From: Egibacter rhizosphaerae
GTDB lineage: Bacteria; Actinomycetota; Nitriliruptoria; Euzebyales; Egibacteraceae
Length of the DNA stretch: 64,000 nt
NCBI RefSeq assembly: GCF_004322855.1
Contig: NZ_CP036402.1
Coordinates: 2,666,001 to 2,730,000, forward strand
Direction: 5' to 3'
How positions within the stretch are numbered: position 1 is the first letter of the stretch; the number at the start of each line of letters is the position of its first letter. This document shows, piece by piece, positions 51,386 through 60,231 of this stretch. Below the pieces are notes generated by a model. It made no database searches. It had not been told where the DNA came from and saw only the letters and a program-made list of their open reading frames with translations. A program made the position numbers and the translations under genes.

Positions 51386-52671
51386 CGATGACCGCCGACC
51401 GGTCCTCCGCGCTGTACGAGCGTGCTCTGGAGGTCATCCCTGGAGGCGTCAACTCACCCGTGCGCGCCTTCGGGTCGGTGGGCGGCACGCCCCGCTTCGT
51501 GGCCGAGGGCGAGGGGGCGCGTATCACCGACGTCGACGGGCATCGCTACCTCGACTACGTGTGCAGCTGGGGCCCGCTGATCCTCGGCCACGCGCAGCCC
51601 GACATCGTTGCCGCGGCGCGTGCGGCGCTCGAGCGGGGCTCGAGCTTCGGGACCCCGACCCGGGGGGAGGTCGAGCTCGCCGAGGCCATCGTCGAGCGGG
51701 TGCCCTCGGTCGAGCAGGTGCGGCTGACCTCCTCGGGCACCGAGGCCGGCATGAGCGCCGTGCGGCTCGCCCGCGGCGCGACGGGCCGGCACAAGGTCGT
51801 GAAGTTCGCGGGCCACTACCACGGGCACTCCGACGCCCTGCTCGCCGCGGCGGGCAGCGGGGTCGCCACCCTCGGCATCCCCGGCACCCCCGGCGTCACC
51901 GAGGGCGCGACGGCGGACACCATCGTGGTGCCATGGAACGACCGTGAGGCCGTCGAGGAGGCGTTCGCCGAGCACGGCGACGACATCGCGGTGCTCGCCT
52001 GCGAGCCGGTGGCCGCGAACATGGGGGTGGTCCCGCCGGACGAGGGGTACCTCGCGTTCCTGCGCGGAATCACGGCCCGCCACGGCGCGCTGCTGCTGTT
52101 CGACGAGGTGATGACCGGGTTCCGAGTCGCGCGCGGTGGCGCGCAGGAGCACTACGGCGTCACGCCCGACCTCACCACGTTCGGCAAGGTCGTCGGTGGC
52201 GGGTTCCCGCTGGCCGCGTTCGGCGGGTCCGCGGACGTGATGCGCCACCTCGCGCCGACCGGGCCCGTCTATCAGGCGGGCACGCTCTCGGGGAACCCGG
52301 TCGCCGTGGCCGCCGGCCTCACCCAGTTGCGCCTGCTCGACGACGCCGCGTACAAGACCCTCGACGGGCTCGCCGACCGGCTGATCGATGGGCTGGCGAA
52401 CGCGTTCCAGCAGGCCGGGATCGGGGTGCACGTGCAGCGGTGCGCGTCCCTGTTCAACGTGTTCTTCGCCGACGCGCCGGTGCGCGACTTCGCGGGGGCG
52501 CAGACCGCCGACACCGAACGCTTCGCGGCGTTCTTTCGCGGGATGCTCGCCCGCGGGTTCCACCTGCCGCCGTCGCAGTACGAGGCGATCTTCGTGAGCC
52601 TGGCCCACACCACCGAGGACATCGACGCAACCGTTGCCGCCGCGACCGAGACCGCGGCCGAGCTGTCGTGA
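51382..52671 (+). CDS. hemL: Glutamate-1-semialdehyde 2,1-aminomutase
   Basis: The 429-residue PLP enzyme converts glutamate-1-semialdehyde into 5-aminolevulinate, following HemA. Typical parts: [13 protein letters not shown] near residue 19, [20 protein letters not shown] near 117, [11 protein letters not shown] near 140, [17 protein letters not shown] near 235 and the PLP lysine Lys269 in [20 protein letters not shown] 51382 overlaps the aldo/keto reductase stop and its TGA overlaps the next gene. Length fits. Confidence 0.95.
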   Translation: MTMTADRSSALYERALEVIPGGVNSPVRAFGSVGGTPRFVAEGEGARITDVDGHRYLDYVCSWGPLILGHAQPDIVAAARAALERGSSFGTPTRGEVELAEAIVERVPSVEQVRLTSSGTEAGMSAVRLARGATGRHKVVKFAGHYHGHSDALLAAAGSGVATLGIPGTPGVTEGATADTIVVPWNDREAVEEAFAEHGDDIAVLACEPVAANMGVVPPDEGYLAFLRGITARHGALLLFDEVMTGFRVARGGAQEHYGVTPDLTTFGKVVGGGFPLAAFGGSADVMRHLAPTGPVYQAGTLSGNPVAVAAGLTQLRLLDDAAYKTLDGLADRLIDGLANAFQQAGIGVHVQRCASLFNVFFADAPVRDFAGAQTADTERFAAFFRGMLARGFHLPPSQYEAIFVSLAHTTEDIDATVAAATETAAELS

Positions 52672-53474
52672 CGGCGGCGGGGGCTGCGGGGAGGGGGTCG
52701 GCGTCGGCCGAGGAGCCCGAGGCCGCGCTCGACGAGCGGCGCGGATCCGGGGTGGACGAGCCCCCGCCGGGGATCAGCGACCCGCCCCCCGAGGCCGCGA
52801 CAAGGCGGACCCTGCTGCTCGGGCTCGCAGCGACGGCCGCCGTGCTCGTCGCGGCCGGCGCGCTCGCGGTCGCGGGGGCGTCGGACCCCGACGACGCGGC
52901 GGTGCCCGAGCGGATCGGGGAGGAGCCGGACGGGCCCGTCGACGAGGTGGGTTCCGCGCCGGGGGAGCAGGCCCCCGACGACATCCCGACGGTCGAGCCC
53001 GGCGAGCAGCCCGACGTCGTCGAGGAGCTGGACGAGGACCTCGTCCCCGACGAGGCGATGCCGCTGCCTCGGGAGGAGCTCGAGGCGTTCGCCGACGGTC
53101 CGCCGGTCGACCTGGCCGACATGGTGGGCGAGCCGCTGGTGGTCAATTTCTGGGCGAGCTGGTGCGGGCCGTGCGCCGACGAGATGCCCGAGCTGCAAGC
53201 GGTCTCGGAGTCCCGAGACGACGTGCAGGTCCTCGGTGTGAACCTCGAGGACCGCGAGGACGACGCCCGCGAGACCGTGCAGGAGACGGGGGTCACCTAT
53301 CCGCTCGCGGCGGATCCGCAGGGCGAGCTGTTCCAGGCGGTGCAGGGGTTCGGCATGCCGACGACGTTGTTCGTCGATCTCGACGGCGTGGTGCGCTACC
53401 ACCACACCGGGCCGCTGGAGGCCGGGCAGATCGAGGACCTCGTCGACGAGCACCTGGAGCCCGTGAACGGGTGA
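52668..53474 (+). CDS. Membrane-anchored TlpA-type thioredoxin
   Basis: The 268-residue protein has an Arg-Arg-preceded TM anchor ([20 protein letters not shown], residues 44-65), an acidic linker of about 70 residues and a thioredoxin domain: [20 protein letters not shown] with the active Cys pair, [11 protein letters not shown], and [15 protein letters not shown] with the cis-proline. It should face the outside and reduce disulfides, typically the CxxCH sites of apocytochrome c. GTG 52668 overlaps the hemL stop. The second TlpA-type protein is at 58829. Confidence 0.87.
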   Translation: MTAAGAAGRGSASAEEPEAALDERRGSGVDEPPPGISDPPPEAATRRTLLLGLAATAAVLVAAGALAVAGASDPDDAAVPERIGEEPDGPVDEVGSAPGEQAPDDIPTVEPGEQPDVVEELDEDLVPDEAMPLPREELEAFADGPPVDLADMVGEPLVVNFWASWCGPCADEMPELQAVSESRDDVQVLGVNLEDREDDARETVQETGVTYPLAADPQGELFQAVQGFGMPTTLFVDLDGVVRYHHTGPLEAGQIEDLVDEHLEPVNG

Positions 53475-53670
53475 TCCGTCCCTCGCGGCACGCCGGGACG
53501 AACGCCCCTACGACCACGGACGAAGGTCCCCGCCTCAACTGGCGACCTGATCCGTGCATCGGTACAGTCCCGCGCAAGGTGCCCGATGATGGCGTCGCAG
53601 GAAGCGGCGCGGATCGCTGGTGCCCACCGGGCGATGACCCGCCGGAGCAGAGTACGACGAGAGGGCCAGG

Positions 53671-54204
53671 GTGGACTGGATCGCAGAGTTCTTCGGGACC
53701 CTGCCGGAACTCTTCAGTTCGCTGTGGGAGTTCGCCGACGGGACGCGTGGACTGCTCGTGACGTTCGGCAGCGCCGGAGCGGTCGTGCTGTTGTGCGTGC
53801 TCGCCGCCGTCTTCCGTGACCGGCAGGGTTGGCAGTCGGCCGTCTTCGGGGCCATGGCGGCACTCGTCGGCGCCTTCTGGTTGTTCGGCGTGATCCCGTC
53901 GGCATGGACGAACTTCGCGAACGACTACGAGGCCCTGTTGTCCGGGCTCTACATCCCCGGGGAGCTCGTCACCCCGCAGGTCACGATCCTCGGCCTCGTC
54001 ACGATCCCCGAACTCGAGGTGGCCACCGACCTCTACCTGGTCATCCGCGACAGCGTGGCCATGGTCATCACCTTCATCGGTGTTGGCGTGCTCGTGTTCG
54101 TCGCGTTGTGGGTCCAGAAGCGGTACCCCCGCACGCTGGCGCCCGACGAGCGGCCACGGCCCGAGACCGGTGGCCGCACCGACGTCGGCGCGGCCCGCCC
54201 ATGA
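53671..54204 (+). CDS. Membrane protein just upstream of the cytochrome b genes, unknown
   Basis: The 177-residue protein has three TM helices (GLLVTFGSAGAVVLLCVLAA, SAVFGAMAALVGAFWLFGV and SVAMVITFIGVGVLVFVALW) with a loop between the second and third facing one side (NFANDYEALLSGLYIPGELV). I do not recognise a family. GTG 53671 follows GAGGGCCAG. It is 45 bases from the cytochrome b6 gene and on the same strand, so it is a candidate accessory subunit or assembly factor of that complex. The final 25 residues are polar. Confidence 0.65.
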   Translation: MDWIAEFFGTLPELFSSLWEFADGTRGLLVTFGSAGAVVLLCVLAAVFRDRQGWQSAVFGAMAALVGAFWLFGVIPSAWTNFANDYEALLSGLYIPGELVTPQVTILGLVTIPELEVATDLYLVIRDSVAMVITFIGVGVLVFVALWVQKRYPRTLAPDERPRPETGGRTDVGAARP

Positions 54205-54249
54205 GCACCGCAGCCCGTCCCGCCACCAGCCGGAGTAGGTAAGCAGCCC

Positions 54250-55017
54250 ATGGCGCAGAACACCAAGCCCAGCGAGGTGAAGGCCCGCCTCAAGGACAGC
54301 GTGGTCTGGAAGTCGATCTTCCGGCCGGGGTCCGTCTATCGCGCGGGGTATCGCGACACGGCCCGCGATCGTGCCCTCGCCGCGATGAACAACTTCGTGT
54401 ACCACATTCACCCGGTGAAGGTGAAGCGACACGGGTTGAAGCTCACCTACACGTACTGCCTCGGCGGCACGAGCTTCTTCCTGTTCATCGTGCTGACCAT
54501 CACCGGCATCTTCCTGATGTTCTTCTACCGCCCCGCGGCGGGACCGGGCCAGGAGCTCGCGTACCTCGACATCGAGAACCTGCGCACGTCGGTGCAGTTC
54601 GGCGAGCTCGTCCGGGCTATGCACCGCTGGGCGGCGCACCTGATGACCTTCGCGGTCTTCCTGCACATGGCGCGGGTCTTCTACCACGGGGCCTACAAGC
54701 CACCGCGGGAGTTCAACTGGGTGGTGGGCGTGATCCTGCTCCTGCTCACGTTGCTGCTCGCGTTCACCGGCTACCTCCTGCCTTGGGACCAGCTCGCCTA
54801 CTGGGCGGTCGCGGTCGGGACGGACATGGCCGGGTTCACCCCCGTGTTCGGCGACCAGGTGCAGTTCCTGCTGCTCGGTGGGGTCGAGATCGGACCCGAG
54901 ACGCTGATCCGCTGGTACGTACTGCACGTGCTGCTGTTGCCGTTCGTGTTGACGATGTTCCTCGCGATCCACTTCTGGCGGATCCGCAAGGACGGCGGCA
55001 TCTCCGGACCTCTGTGA
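54250..55017 (+). CDS. qcrB: Cytochrome b6-type subunit (N-terminal half of cytochrome b)
   Basis: The 255-residue four-helix protein is the heme-bearing half of a quinol:cytochrome c oxidoreductase. Heme-ligand histidines are His125 and His139 (13 residues between) and His226 and His241 (14 between), the b6 spacing. TYCLGGTSFF holds Cys70 at the place of the cysteine that anchors heme ci/cn in cytochrome b6 and in Bacillus QcrB. Together these make it b6f-like, unlike the single-chain cytochrome b of most actinobacteria. RWAAHLMTFAVFLHM and FTGYLLPWDQLAYW are further hallmarks. ATG 54250 lies 45 bases after the previous gene. Confidence 0.93.
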   Translation: MAQNTKPSEVKARLKDSVVWKSIFRPGSVYRAGYRDTARDRALAAMNNFVYHIHPVKVKRHGLKLTYTYCLGGTSFFLFIVLTITGIFLMFFYRPAAGPGQELAYLDIENLRTSVQFGELVRAMHRWAAHLMTFAVFLHMARVFYHGAYKPPREFNWVVGVILLLLTLLLAFTGYLLPWDQLAYWAVAVGTDMAGFTPVFGDQVQFLLLGGVEIGPETLIRWYVLHVLLLPFVLTMFLAIHFWRIRKDGGISGPL

Positions 55018-55072
55018 GTCGCGCTATGAATGTCAGGGACGGGAGCCGCACGCGCGAGAGAGGGAGCGCCTG

Positions 55073-55807
55073 ATGGCCGACGAGCAGGGCGCGGCCGGCC
55101 AGACCAACGGCGGCGTCGATGAGGAGCTCTACGAGCGCCTGATCGCCGAGGGCAAGAGCGAGCGGATCGCCCGCGCGAAGGCGCGCGCCGCGGCCGTGCG
55201 CCGCGGCGGGGACACCGGCGACGGCGCCGACGGCGGGGTGGCGACCGCGTCGCGCACCCTCTCGGCGTCCGAGCGCCGCGAGCGGGTGGAGACCGCGCTC
55301 GCGGGGCGCCAGCAGGGCCTCGAGGCGACCGGTGCCGCGACGCCGGGTGAGGGCTCCCAGCGGATCCGCAGCGTGCAGGACACGGTGTTCACGTGGCCGC
55401 ACCTGATCAGCCAGGAGGCCGTGGCGGCGCTCACGGTGCTCGCGGCGCTGACGCTGTTCAGCGCGTTCGCGCCGGCCCCGCTGCAGGAGCTCGCGAACCC
55501 GGACGTGACCCCGAACCCCTCCAAGGCGCCCTGGTACTTCATGGGCCTGCAGGAGATGCTGATCTATCTGCACCCGATGATCGCCGGGATCACGATCCCC
55601 GGGATCGTGGCCGTCATCGGGCTGATCCTGCTGCCCTTTATCGACAAGAATCCGTCGGTGAGGCCCGACAACCGCAAGACGGCCTACGCGCTGTTCACGA
55701 CGGTTCTCGTGGGGGCCGCGGTCCTGACCATGATCGGGTCGTTCTTCCGGGGGCCGGGGCAGGCGTGGTTCTGGCCGTGGGTCGACGGAATCTGGTTCGT
55801 CCTGTAG
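55073..55807 (+). CDS. Subunit IV-type C-terminal half of cytochrome b
   Basis: The 244-residue protein has about 100 N-terminal soluble residues and then three TM helices with NPDVTPNPSKAPWYFMGLQE, corresponding to the quinol-site loop (the PEWY-like APWY). This is the second half of a split cytochrome b as in b6f and Firmicutes complexes. The N-terminal extension has a helical Lys/Arg/Glu-rich part (EELYERLIAEGKSERIARAK) that ordinary subunit IV lacks and could recruit a partner. ATG 55073 has GAGAGGGAGCGCCTG before it. Same operon as the cytochrome b6 and Rieske genes. Confidence 0.9.
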   Translation: MADEQGAAGQTNGGVDEELYERLIAEGKSERIARAKARAAAVRRGGDTGDGADGGVATASRTLSASERRERVETALAGRQQGLEATGAATPGEGSQRIRSVQDTVFTWPHLISQEAVAALTVLAALTLFSAFAPAPLQELANPDVTPNPSKAPWYFMGLQEMLIYLHPMIAGITIPGIVAVIGLILLPFIDKNPSVRPDNRKTAYALFTTVLVGAAVLTMIGSFFRGPGQAWFWPWVDGIWFVL

Positions 55808-55816
55808 GAGGACCCT

Positions 55817-56620
55817 ATGTTGAGCACGATCGCGGTGATCCTCGCGGCAGGGCTCCTGATGGCGCTGCTGGGGGCAGCCGCGGGTCTCTGGTGGATGCGC
55901 CGGGCCATGCGCCGGCCGGTCCGCGTGTGCGCCGCACCCGCGGACGGTTGCGACGGGTGCCCGTCGTCGGGCGGCAGCGGCCCGCGCTTCGCCCCGCAGC
56001 TCGCGTTCGCCGCCGCGTCCGGGGGTGGTGGCAGCGGCGGTGCCGGGGGCGAAGCGCCCGAGTCGCGGGGCCCCGACCGCCGCACGTTCCTGCGCGGCGC
56101 GCTCGGCCTGTCCAGCCTCGGGGCCGTCGGCAGCTTCGGGGCCGCGAGCATCGCCTTCCTGTGGCCGGACACGCGCGGCGGCTTCGGGGCCGTCCTCGAG
56201 GTCGGACACGTCGACGACGTGCTGAACGACATCGACGAGGCCGACGGCGCCTTCGAGTTCACGCCCGGCCGAGCACGGCTGGTGCGCTACGACCCGGAGG
56301 ACGACACCGAGGACGCCTACCTGGAGCTGACCCAGGAGGGCGAGTCCCCGGTCCTGGCGCTCTACCAGGTCTGCCCGCACCTCGGCTGCGCGGTGCCCTG
56401 GTGCGACTCGTCGCGGTGGTGGGAGTGCCCCTGCCACGCGTCGGCCTACAACCGCTGGGGCGAGTTTCAGGACGGTCCGGCGCCCCGCGGGATGGACCGC
56501 TTCCGAGTGGAGATCAGCGACGACGGCATCCTCTCGGTCGACACGACCGAGATCATCGACGGCCCGTCCCGTGGCCAGCAGTCGTTGATCCAGCCACGCG
56601 AGGGGGACGCGTGCGTCTAG
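55817..56620 (+). CDS. qcrA: Rieske iron-sulfur protein
   Basis: The 267-residue protein has an N-terminal TM helix, a Gly-rich and Cys-rich stretch, a second membrane/Tat-like segment (RRTFLRGALGLSSLGAVGSF) and the Rieske domain. Cluster motifs CPHLGC (Cys186, His188, Cys191) and CPCHAS (Cys204, Cys206, His207) provide the two His and two Cys ligands plus the structural disulfide. It carries electrons from quinol to the cytochrome c. TAGGAGGACCC before ATG 55817 is a strong ribosome site. The double anchor is unusual and may relate to Tat export. Confidence 0.92.
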   Translation: MLSTIAVILAAGLLMALLGAAAGLWWMRRAMRRPVRVCAAPADGCDGCPSSGGSGPRFAPQLAFAAASGGGGSGGAGGEAPESRGPDRRTFLRGALGLSSLGAVGSFGAASIAFLWPDTRGGFGAVLEVGHVDDVLNDIDEADGAFEFTPGRARLVRYDPEDDTEDAYLELTQEGESPVLALYQVCPHLGCAVPWCDSSRWWECPCHASAYNRWGEFQDGPAPRGMDRFRVEISDDGILSVDTTEIIDGPSRGQQSLIQPREGDACV

Positions 56621-56693
56621 CCCTCGCCGGCCCGGTCGCCGCGAGCGAGCGCGGGCTCCCGGACCCGGTCGCCCCGACCAAAAGGCACGCCAC

Positions 56694-57905
56694 GTGAACG
56701 ACGCCGGACTGCTCATCGCGATCCTCGTCATCGCCGTCCTGGTGGCGACGGGGTTGCTCTGGTACGGCGCCGGACGCTCGCGGCGGCGCTCCCAGCGTGC
56801 GCAGGAGCTCCCGCCCGCCATGCGCCCGGCCTACTCCGACGAGCAGCTCGAGAAGGGCGTGCTGGAGCGCTGGATGGGGTGGGGCTTCGTGCTGTCCGCG
56901 TTCTTCGCGATCGGCTTGCCGGTGTACTGGGCGTTCGAGACGCAGCGCATCCAGACCGAGGAGCAGGAGCGCTACGTCCACTCGGTGGCGGAGGGGGAGC
57001 AGCTCTACGTCGACAACTGCGCCGAATGCCACGGCTCCGAGCTCGGGGGTGGTGCGGCCCCGTCCCCGTACGACGCCGAGGAGACCTGGCCGGCGCCCGC
57101 GCTGAACAACATCGTCCAGCGTTACGAGGAGAACGAGAACGTCGACGACGTGCGTGATCACATCACCCTCACGCTCGAGCGGGGCATCCAGGGCACCCCG
57201 ATGCCGGTGTACGGCGTCGCCTACGAGGGGCCGTTCACCGATCAGGAGATCCAGCACGTCGCCGACTACATCCTCGCCCGCCAGGAGGCCGGGGCGGCCG
57301 CCGAGGAACCCGAGGATCCCGACGAGAACGGCGAGGCCGACGAGGACGAGGCCGACGAGGACGAGGCCGACGAACCCGAGGATCCCGACGAGAACGGCGA
57401 GAACGACGAGGCGGCGAGCGCGGCGGACGGCCCGCTGCAGGTCAGCGACCAGACGGGCGAGGAGCTCTACGCCGCGAACTGCGCCCAGTGCCACGGGGAC
57501 GAGGGCCAGGGCCGGGTCGGCCCGTCCCTGGTCGGGGTGACCGAGCGCCACGGCGAGGAGACGCTGATGGGGATCCTGCGGCAGGGGATCTATCAGCCGT
57601 GGACGCCGATGCCGGCGTTCCAGCAGGGCTGGTACTACCAGGACGCTCGGTACGACGACGATGCGCTGGAGCGGATCGTAGACTACCTGCACGACCTCCA
57701 GCCCGACGAGATCCCCGAGGACTTCGAGCGCTGGCAGACCCCCGGCGTCGAGCACGGACCCGATTTCGGTCCGCGTCCTCCCGGCGACGAGGACGACGAG
57801 GACGACGAGGACGACGAAGACGAAGACGCGGACGAGGACGACGGGGACGACGAGGACGACGGGGACGGCGTCGCGCGGAACGCGCGCTCGGACGGAGGCC
57901 GCTAG
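56694..57905 (+). CDS. Di-heme cytochrome c with acidic linkers
   Basis: The 403-residue protein starts with one TM helix, a cytoplasmic Arg-rich stretch and a second helix, then two c-type heme domains: Cys109-Ala-Glu-Cys112-His113 and Cys263-Ala-Gln-Cys266-His267. Between them and at the C-terminus are very acidic Asp/Glu runs with a repeated EDPDENGE unit, probably flexible tethers. It would receive electrons from the Rieske protein in place of cytochrome f. GTG 56694 starts directly on the first helix. No separate small cytochrome c is encoded nearby. Confidence 0.88.
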   Translation: MNDAGLLIAILVIAVLVATGLLWYGAGRSRRRSQRAQELPPAMRPAYSDEQLEKGVLERWMGWGFVLSAFFAIGLPVYWAFETQRIQTEEQERYVHSVAEGEQLYVDNCAECHGSELGGGAAPSPYDAEETWPAPALNNIVQRYEENENVDDVRDHITLTLERGIQGTPMPVYGVAYEGPFTDQEIQHVADYILARQEAGAAAEEPEDPDENGEADEDEADEDEADEPEDPDENGENDEAASAADGPLQVSDQTGEELYAANCAQCHGDEGQGRVGPSLVGVTERHGEETLMGILRQGIYQPWTPMPAFQQGWYYQDARYDDDALERIVDYLHDLQPDEIPEDFERWQTPGVEHGPDFGPRPPGDEDDEDDEDDEDEDADEDDGDDEDDGDGVARNARSDGGR

Positions 57906-58742
57906 ATGCTCGACGCCCTCTCGCCGCTGAGCCAGATGCCGTTCGCCGAGCACCTCGGGGTGCTGCTGGCGAAGGCGGAGTTAGTGCCGCCGGACGACTG
58001 GCGCGCCCAGGCCGCCCTGCCGGTGGGGATCCTGTTCCTCCTGGGTGGCGTCTTCATGTTGCTGCGCTCGAACCTGGGCACGCGTCGCGCCTACCTGTTG
58101 CAGGCCTCCTGCTTCTTCGGGTTCATGGTCTTCATGGGCGCGTTCTGGGCGTTCGGCGTGCCCGGCTCCGCGCAGTACGCGGGACCCACGTCGCTGCCCG
58201 GTCAGCCGCCCGGTTTCATGGAGCCGGACTGGGTGGCCTTCGCGCCGGACTCGCAGGTCGCGGAGATGCCCGAGTACGAGGTGGTCCAGGACTTCCCCGA
58301 GGGCTTCCAGCCGGTGCCCGCCGACTTCGAGGGCCAGTGGGACGCCTCCGCCGACGAGGGCGTCGACGAGATCATCAACTTCTTCGCCACCGAGGAGGCG
58401 GGTGAACTGACCGAGGCCACCTGGGCCGACGATCCGGAGTTCACCACGGCGGTGGCGATGGCGGAGAACGACCGCCCGATCGTGGCCGCGCAGGTGCGTG
58501 AGATCGACGAGGACACCGGTGAGGCCGATCCCGAGGGCGACTCGTACTTCGCGTTCGCGTTCTACGACCCCGGCAGTCCCGGACTGCCGGCGCAAATGAT
58601 CATCCTGCTGGGCCTCATCGGCTTCGTCCTCCACGTCCTGCTGCTCGGGTGGGACGAGCGGGAGGAGCGCCGCCGGCGCGAACGGGACCTGGCTGACGAG
58701 GAGGCGGAGGACGCCGACGAGCGGGTGCCCACCCCGGCGTGA
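57906..58742 (+). CDS. Membrane protein in the cytochrome complex operon, unknown
   Basis: The 278-residue protein has two N-terminal TM helices (VGILFLLGGVFMLLR, LLQASCFFGFMVFMGAFWAFG), a loop of about 130 residues that is acidic and should face outside (FEGQWDASADEGVDEIINFF and others), and a final TM helix (MIILLGLIGFVLHVLLLGW) with a charged C-terminus. No family recognised. It begins at the base after the cytochrome c stop and its stop overlaps an in-frame GTG of the TlpA frame, so it is clearly within the operon. Likely an extra subunit or assembly factor of the b6f-like complex. Confidence 0.65.
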   Translation: MLDALSPLSQMPFAEHLGVLLAKAELVPPDDWRAQAALPVGILFLLGGVFMLLRSNLGTRRAYLLQASCFFGFMVFMGAFWAFGVPGSAQYAGPTSLPGQPPGFMEPDWVAFAPDSQVAEMPEYEVVQDFPEGFQPVPADFEGQWDASADEGVDEIINFFATEEAGELTEATWADDPEFTTAVAMAENDRPIVAAQVREIDEDTGEADPEGDSYFAFAFYDPGSPGLPAQMIILLGLIGFVLHVLLLGWDEREERRRRERDLADEEAEDADERVPTPA

Positions 58743-58828
58743 GCCGGGAGGCACCTCCCGCAGCTGAACCAGCACAGAAGCCCGTCATCGGGCGGTCACC
58801 GCCCGGCGGCGCTCCTAGACTGGCGGCG

Positions 58829-59440
58829 ATGCGCCCGATCGCAACGATGCTCCTGCTGGGGTCCCTGCTCCTGCTCGGTGCCTGCACGAGCGGTGGCGAC
58901 GACACCGGGCAGGGCTTCGTCGGCGGCTCCGGCAGCGTGAGCTTCGAGCCGGACGAGCGCGAGCCCGCTCCCGACGTGTCCGCGGAGACGCTCGAGGGCG
59001 AGGAGCTCGCGCTCGACGACCACGAGGGGATCGTCGTGCTGAACTTCTGGGCGTCGTGGTGCGGCCCGTGCGCGCGCGAGGCCCCGGACCTCGTGGCGAC
59101 CCACGAGGCCTACGCCGACCGGGGGGTCGACCTGCTCGGGGTGAACGTGCGCGACTCGCGGGCGAACGCCCGGTCGTTCGAGCGCGACTTCGACAAGCCG
59201 TACCCCTCCTGGTTCGACGACGCGTCGACGATCGCTGCCGACTTCGGCGACATCGGCCCGGAGGCGCTGCCCACGACGATCATCATCGACGAGGATCGGC
59301 GCGTGGCGAGCCGCTTCTTCGGGCGGGTGACCGCGGATCAGCTCGCCGACCGTCTCGACGAGTTGCTCGACGAGGCCGCGGCGCGAACCCCTGCGTCTGG
59401 TGAGCGGGCGCCCGCCGCCGCCGGTTCGGGGCAGCCGTGA
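58829..59440 (+). CDS. TlpA-type thioredoxin lipoprotein (cytochrome c maturation)
   Basis: The 203-residue lipoprotein has a signal peptide ending in the lipobox LLGAC (Cys at about residue 20, so the thioredoxin domain is outside). [16 protein letters not shown] with the Cys pair, GVNVRDSRANARSF and ALPTTIIIDEDRRV follow. It most likely keeps apocytochrome c CxxCH thiols reduced, taking electrons from the CcdA encoded next. ATG 58829 gives the cleanest signal peptide; GTG 58739 is a longer alternative overlapping the previous gene. Its stop overlaps ccdA. Confidence 0.88.
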   Translation: MRPIATMLLLGSLLLLGACTSGGDDTGQGFVGGSGSVSFEPDEREPAPDVSAETLEGEELALDDHEGIVVLNFWASWCGPCAREAPDLVATHEAYADRGVDLLGVNVRDSRANARSFERDFDKPYPSWFDDASTIAADFGDIGPEALPTTIIIDEDRRVASRFFGRVTADQLADRLDELLDEAAARTPASGERAPAAAGSGQP

Positions 59441-60231
59441 GCGCACCCGTGGTCGCCGCGGCCGTCCAGTGCACGGGACCGATCTGTGAAGCGGTCGTCA
59501 ACGCGAACGTCCTGCTGGCCGCGCCGATCGCGCTCGCGGCGGGCATCGTGTCCTTCGCCTCGCCGTGCGTCCTCCCGCTGGTCCCCGGCTACCTCTCGTA
59601 CATGACCGGGTTGTCCGGCGCGGAGCTCGCGCACAGCGCCCGCGGGCGCGCGCGGGTGGTGATCGGCGGGCTCCTGTTCACGCTCGGCTTCGCGATCCCC
59701 TTCACGCTCCTCGGCCTGGTCGGTGGCGCGATCTCGACCCAGCTGCTGCATCCGGCCTGGCAGGCGGTGCTCGGGGTGCTCGTCGTGGCGCTGGGGCTGG
59801 CGATGACGGGCCTGTTGCCGTTGGACCTGCTGAACCGGGAGAAGCGGCTCAACGCCCGCGCGATCGACGGGGGAGCGCTGGGAGCGATGCCGCTCGGGTT
59901 CGTGTTCGGGGTCGGCTGGACGCCCTGCATCGGGCCTGCGCTGTCGGCGATCCTGGCGCTCACGGCGGTCGGCAGCGGCGGGAGCATGGCTCGTGGTGGG
60001 GTCCTCGCGTTCGTCTACGCGCTCGGGCTCGGGGTGCCGTTCATCCTCGCCGGGCTGCTGTTCCACCGTGCGGGCAGGGCGCTGGAGGTCCTGCAGCGCA
60101 ACGCGCGGCGCGTCCAGATCGGTGGGGGTCTGGTCCTCGTCGCGGTCGGCGTCGCGATCGCGAGCGGTCTCTGGGCGAGCCTCATCAACGCCATGCGCCC
60201 GTTCATCACCAGCTTCGAGACGATCCTCTGA
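59437..60231 (+). CDS. ccdA: Cytochrome c biogenesis protein CcdA
   Basis: The 264-residue protein has about six to seven TM helices and two Cys-containing motifs, FASPCVLPLVPGYLSYMTG near residue 45 and GVGWTPCIGPALSAI near 160, the redox pair of CcdA/DsbD-type proteins. It passes reducing power from cytoplasmic thioredoxin to the outer thioredoxin-like protein. GTG 59437 overlaps the previous stop, and its TGA overlaps the ResB ATG by one base. The four genes from 58829 to 63150 form a System II maturation unit. Confidence 0.93.
   Translation: MSAPVVAAAVQCTGPICEAVVNANVLLAAPIALAAGIVSFASPCVLPLVPGYLSYMTGLSGAELAHSARGRARVVIGGLLFTLGFAIPFTLLGLVGGAISTQLLHPAWQAVLGVLVVALGLAMTGLLPLDLLNREKRLNARAIDGGALGAMPLGFVFGVGWTPCIGPALSAILALTAVGSGGSMARGGVLAFVYALGLGVPFILAGLLFHRAGRALEVLQRNARRVQIGGGLVLVAVGVAIASGLWASLINAMRPFITSFETIL

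Noticed and set aside
54205-54246. Tiny frame starting ATGAGCACC between the three-TM gene and cytochrome b6
   Set aside because: It codes only 13 residues with no ribosome site or homology.
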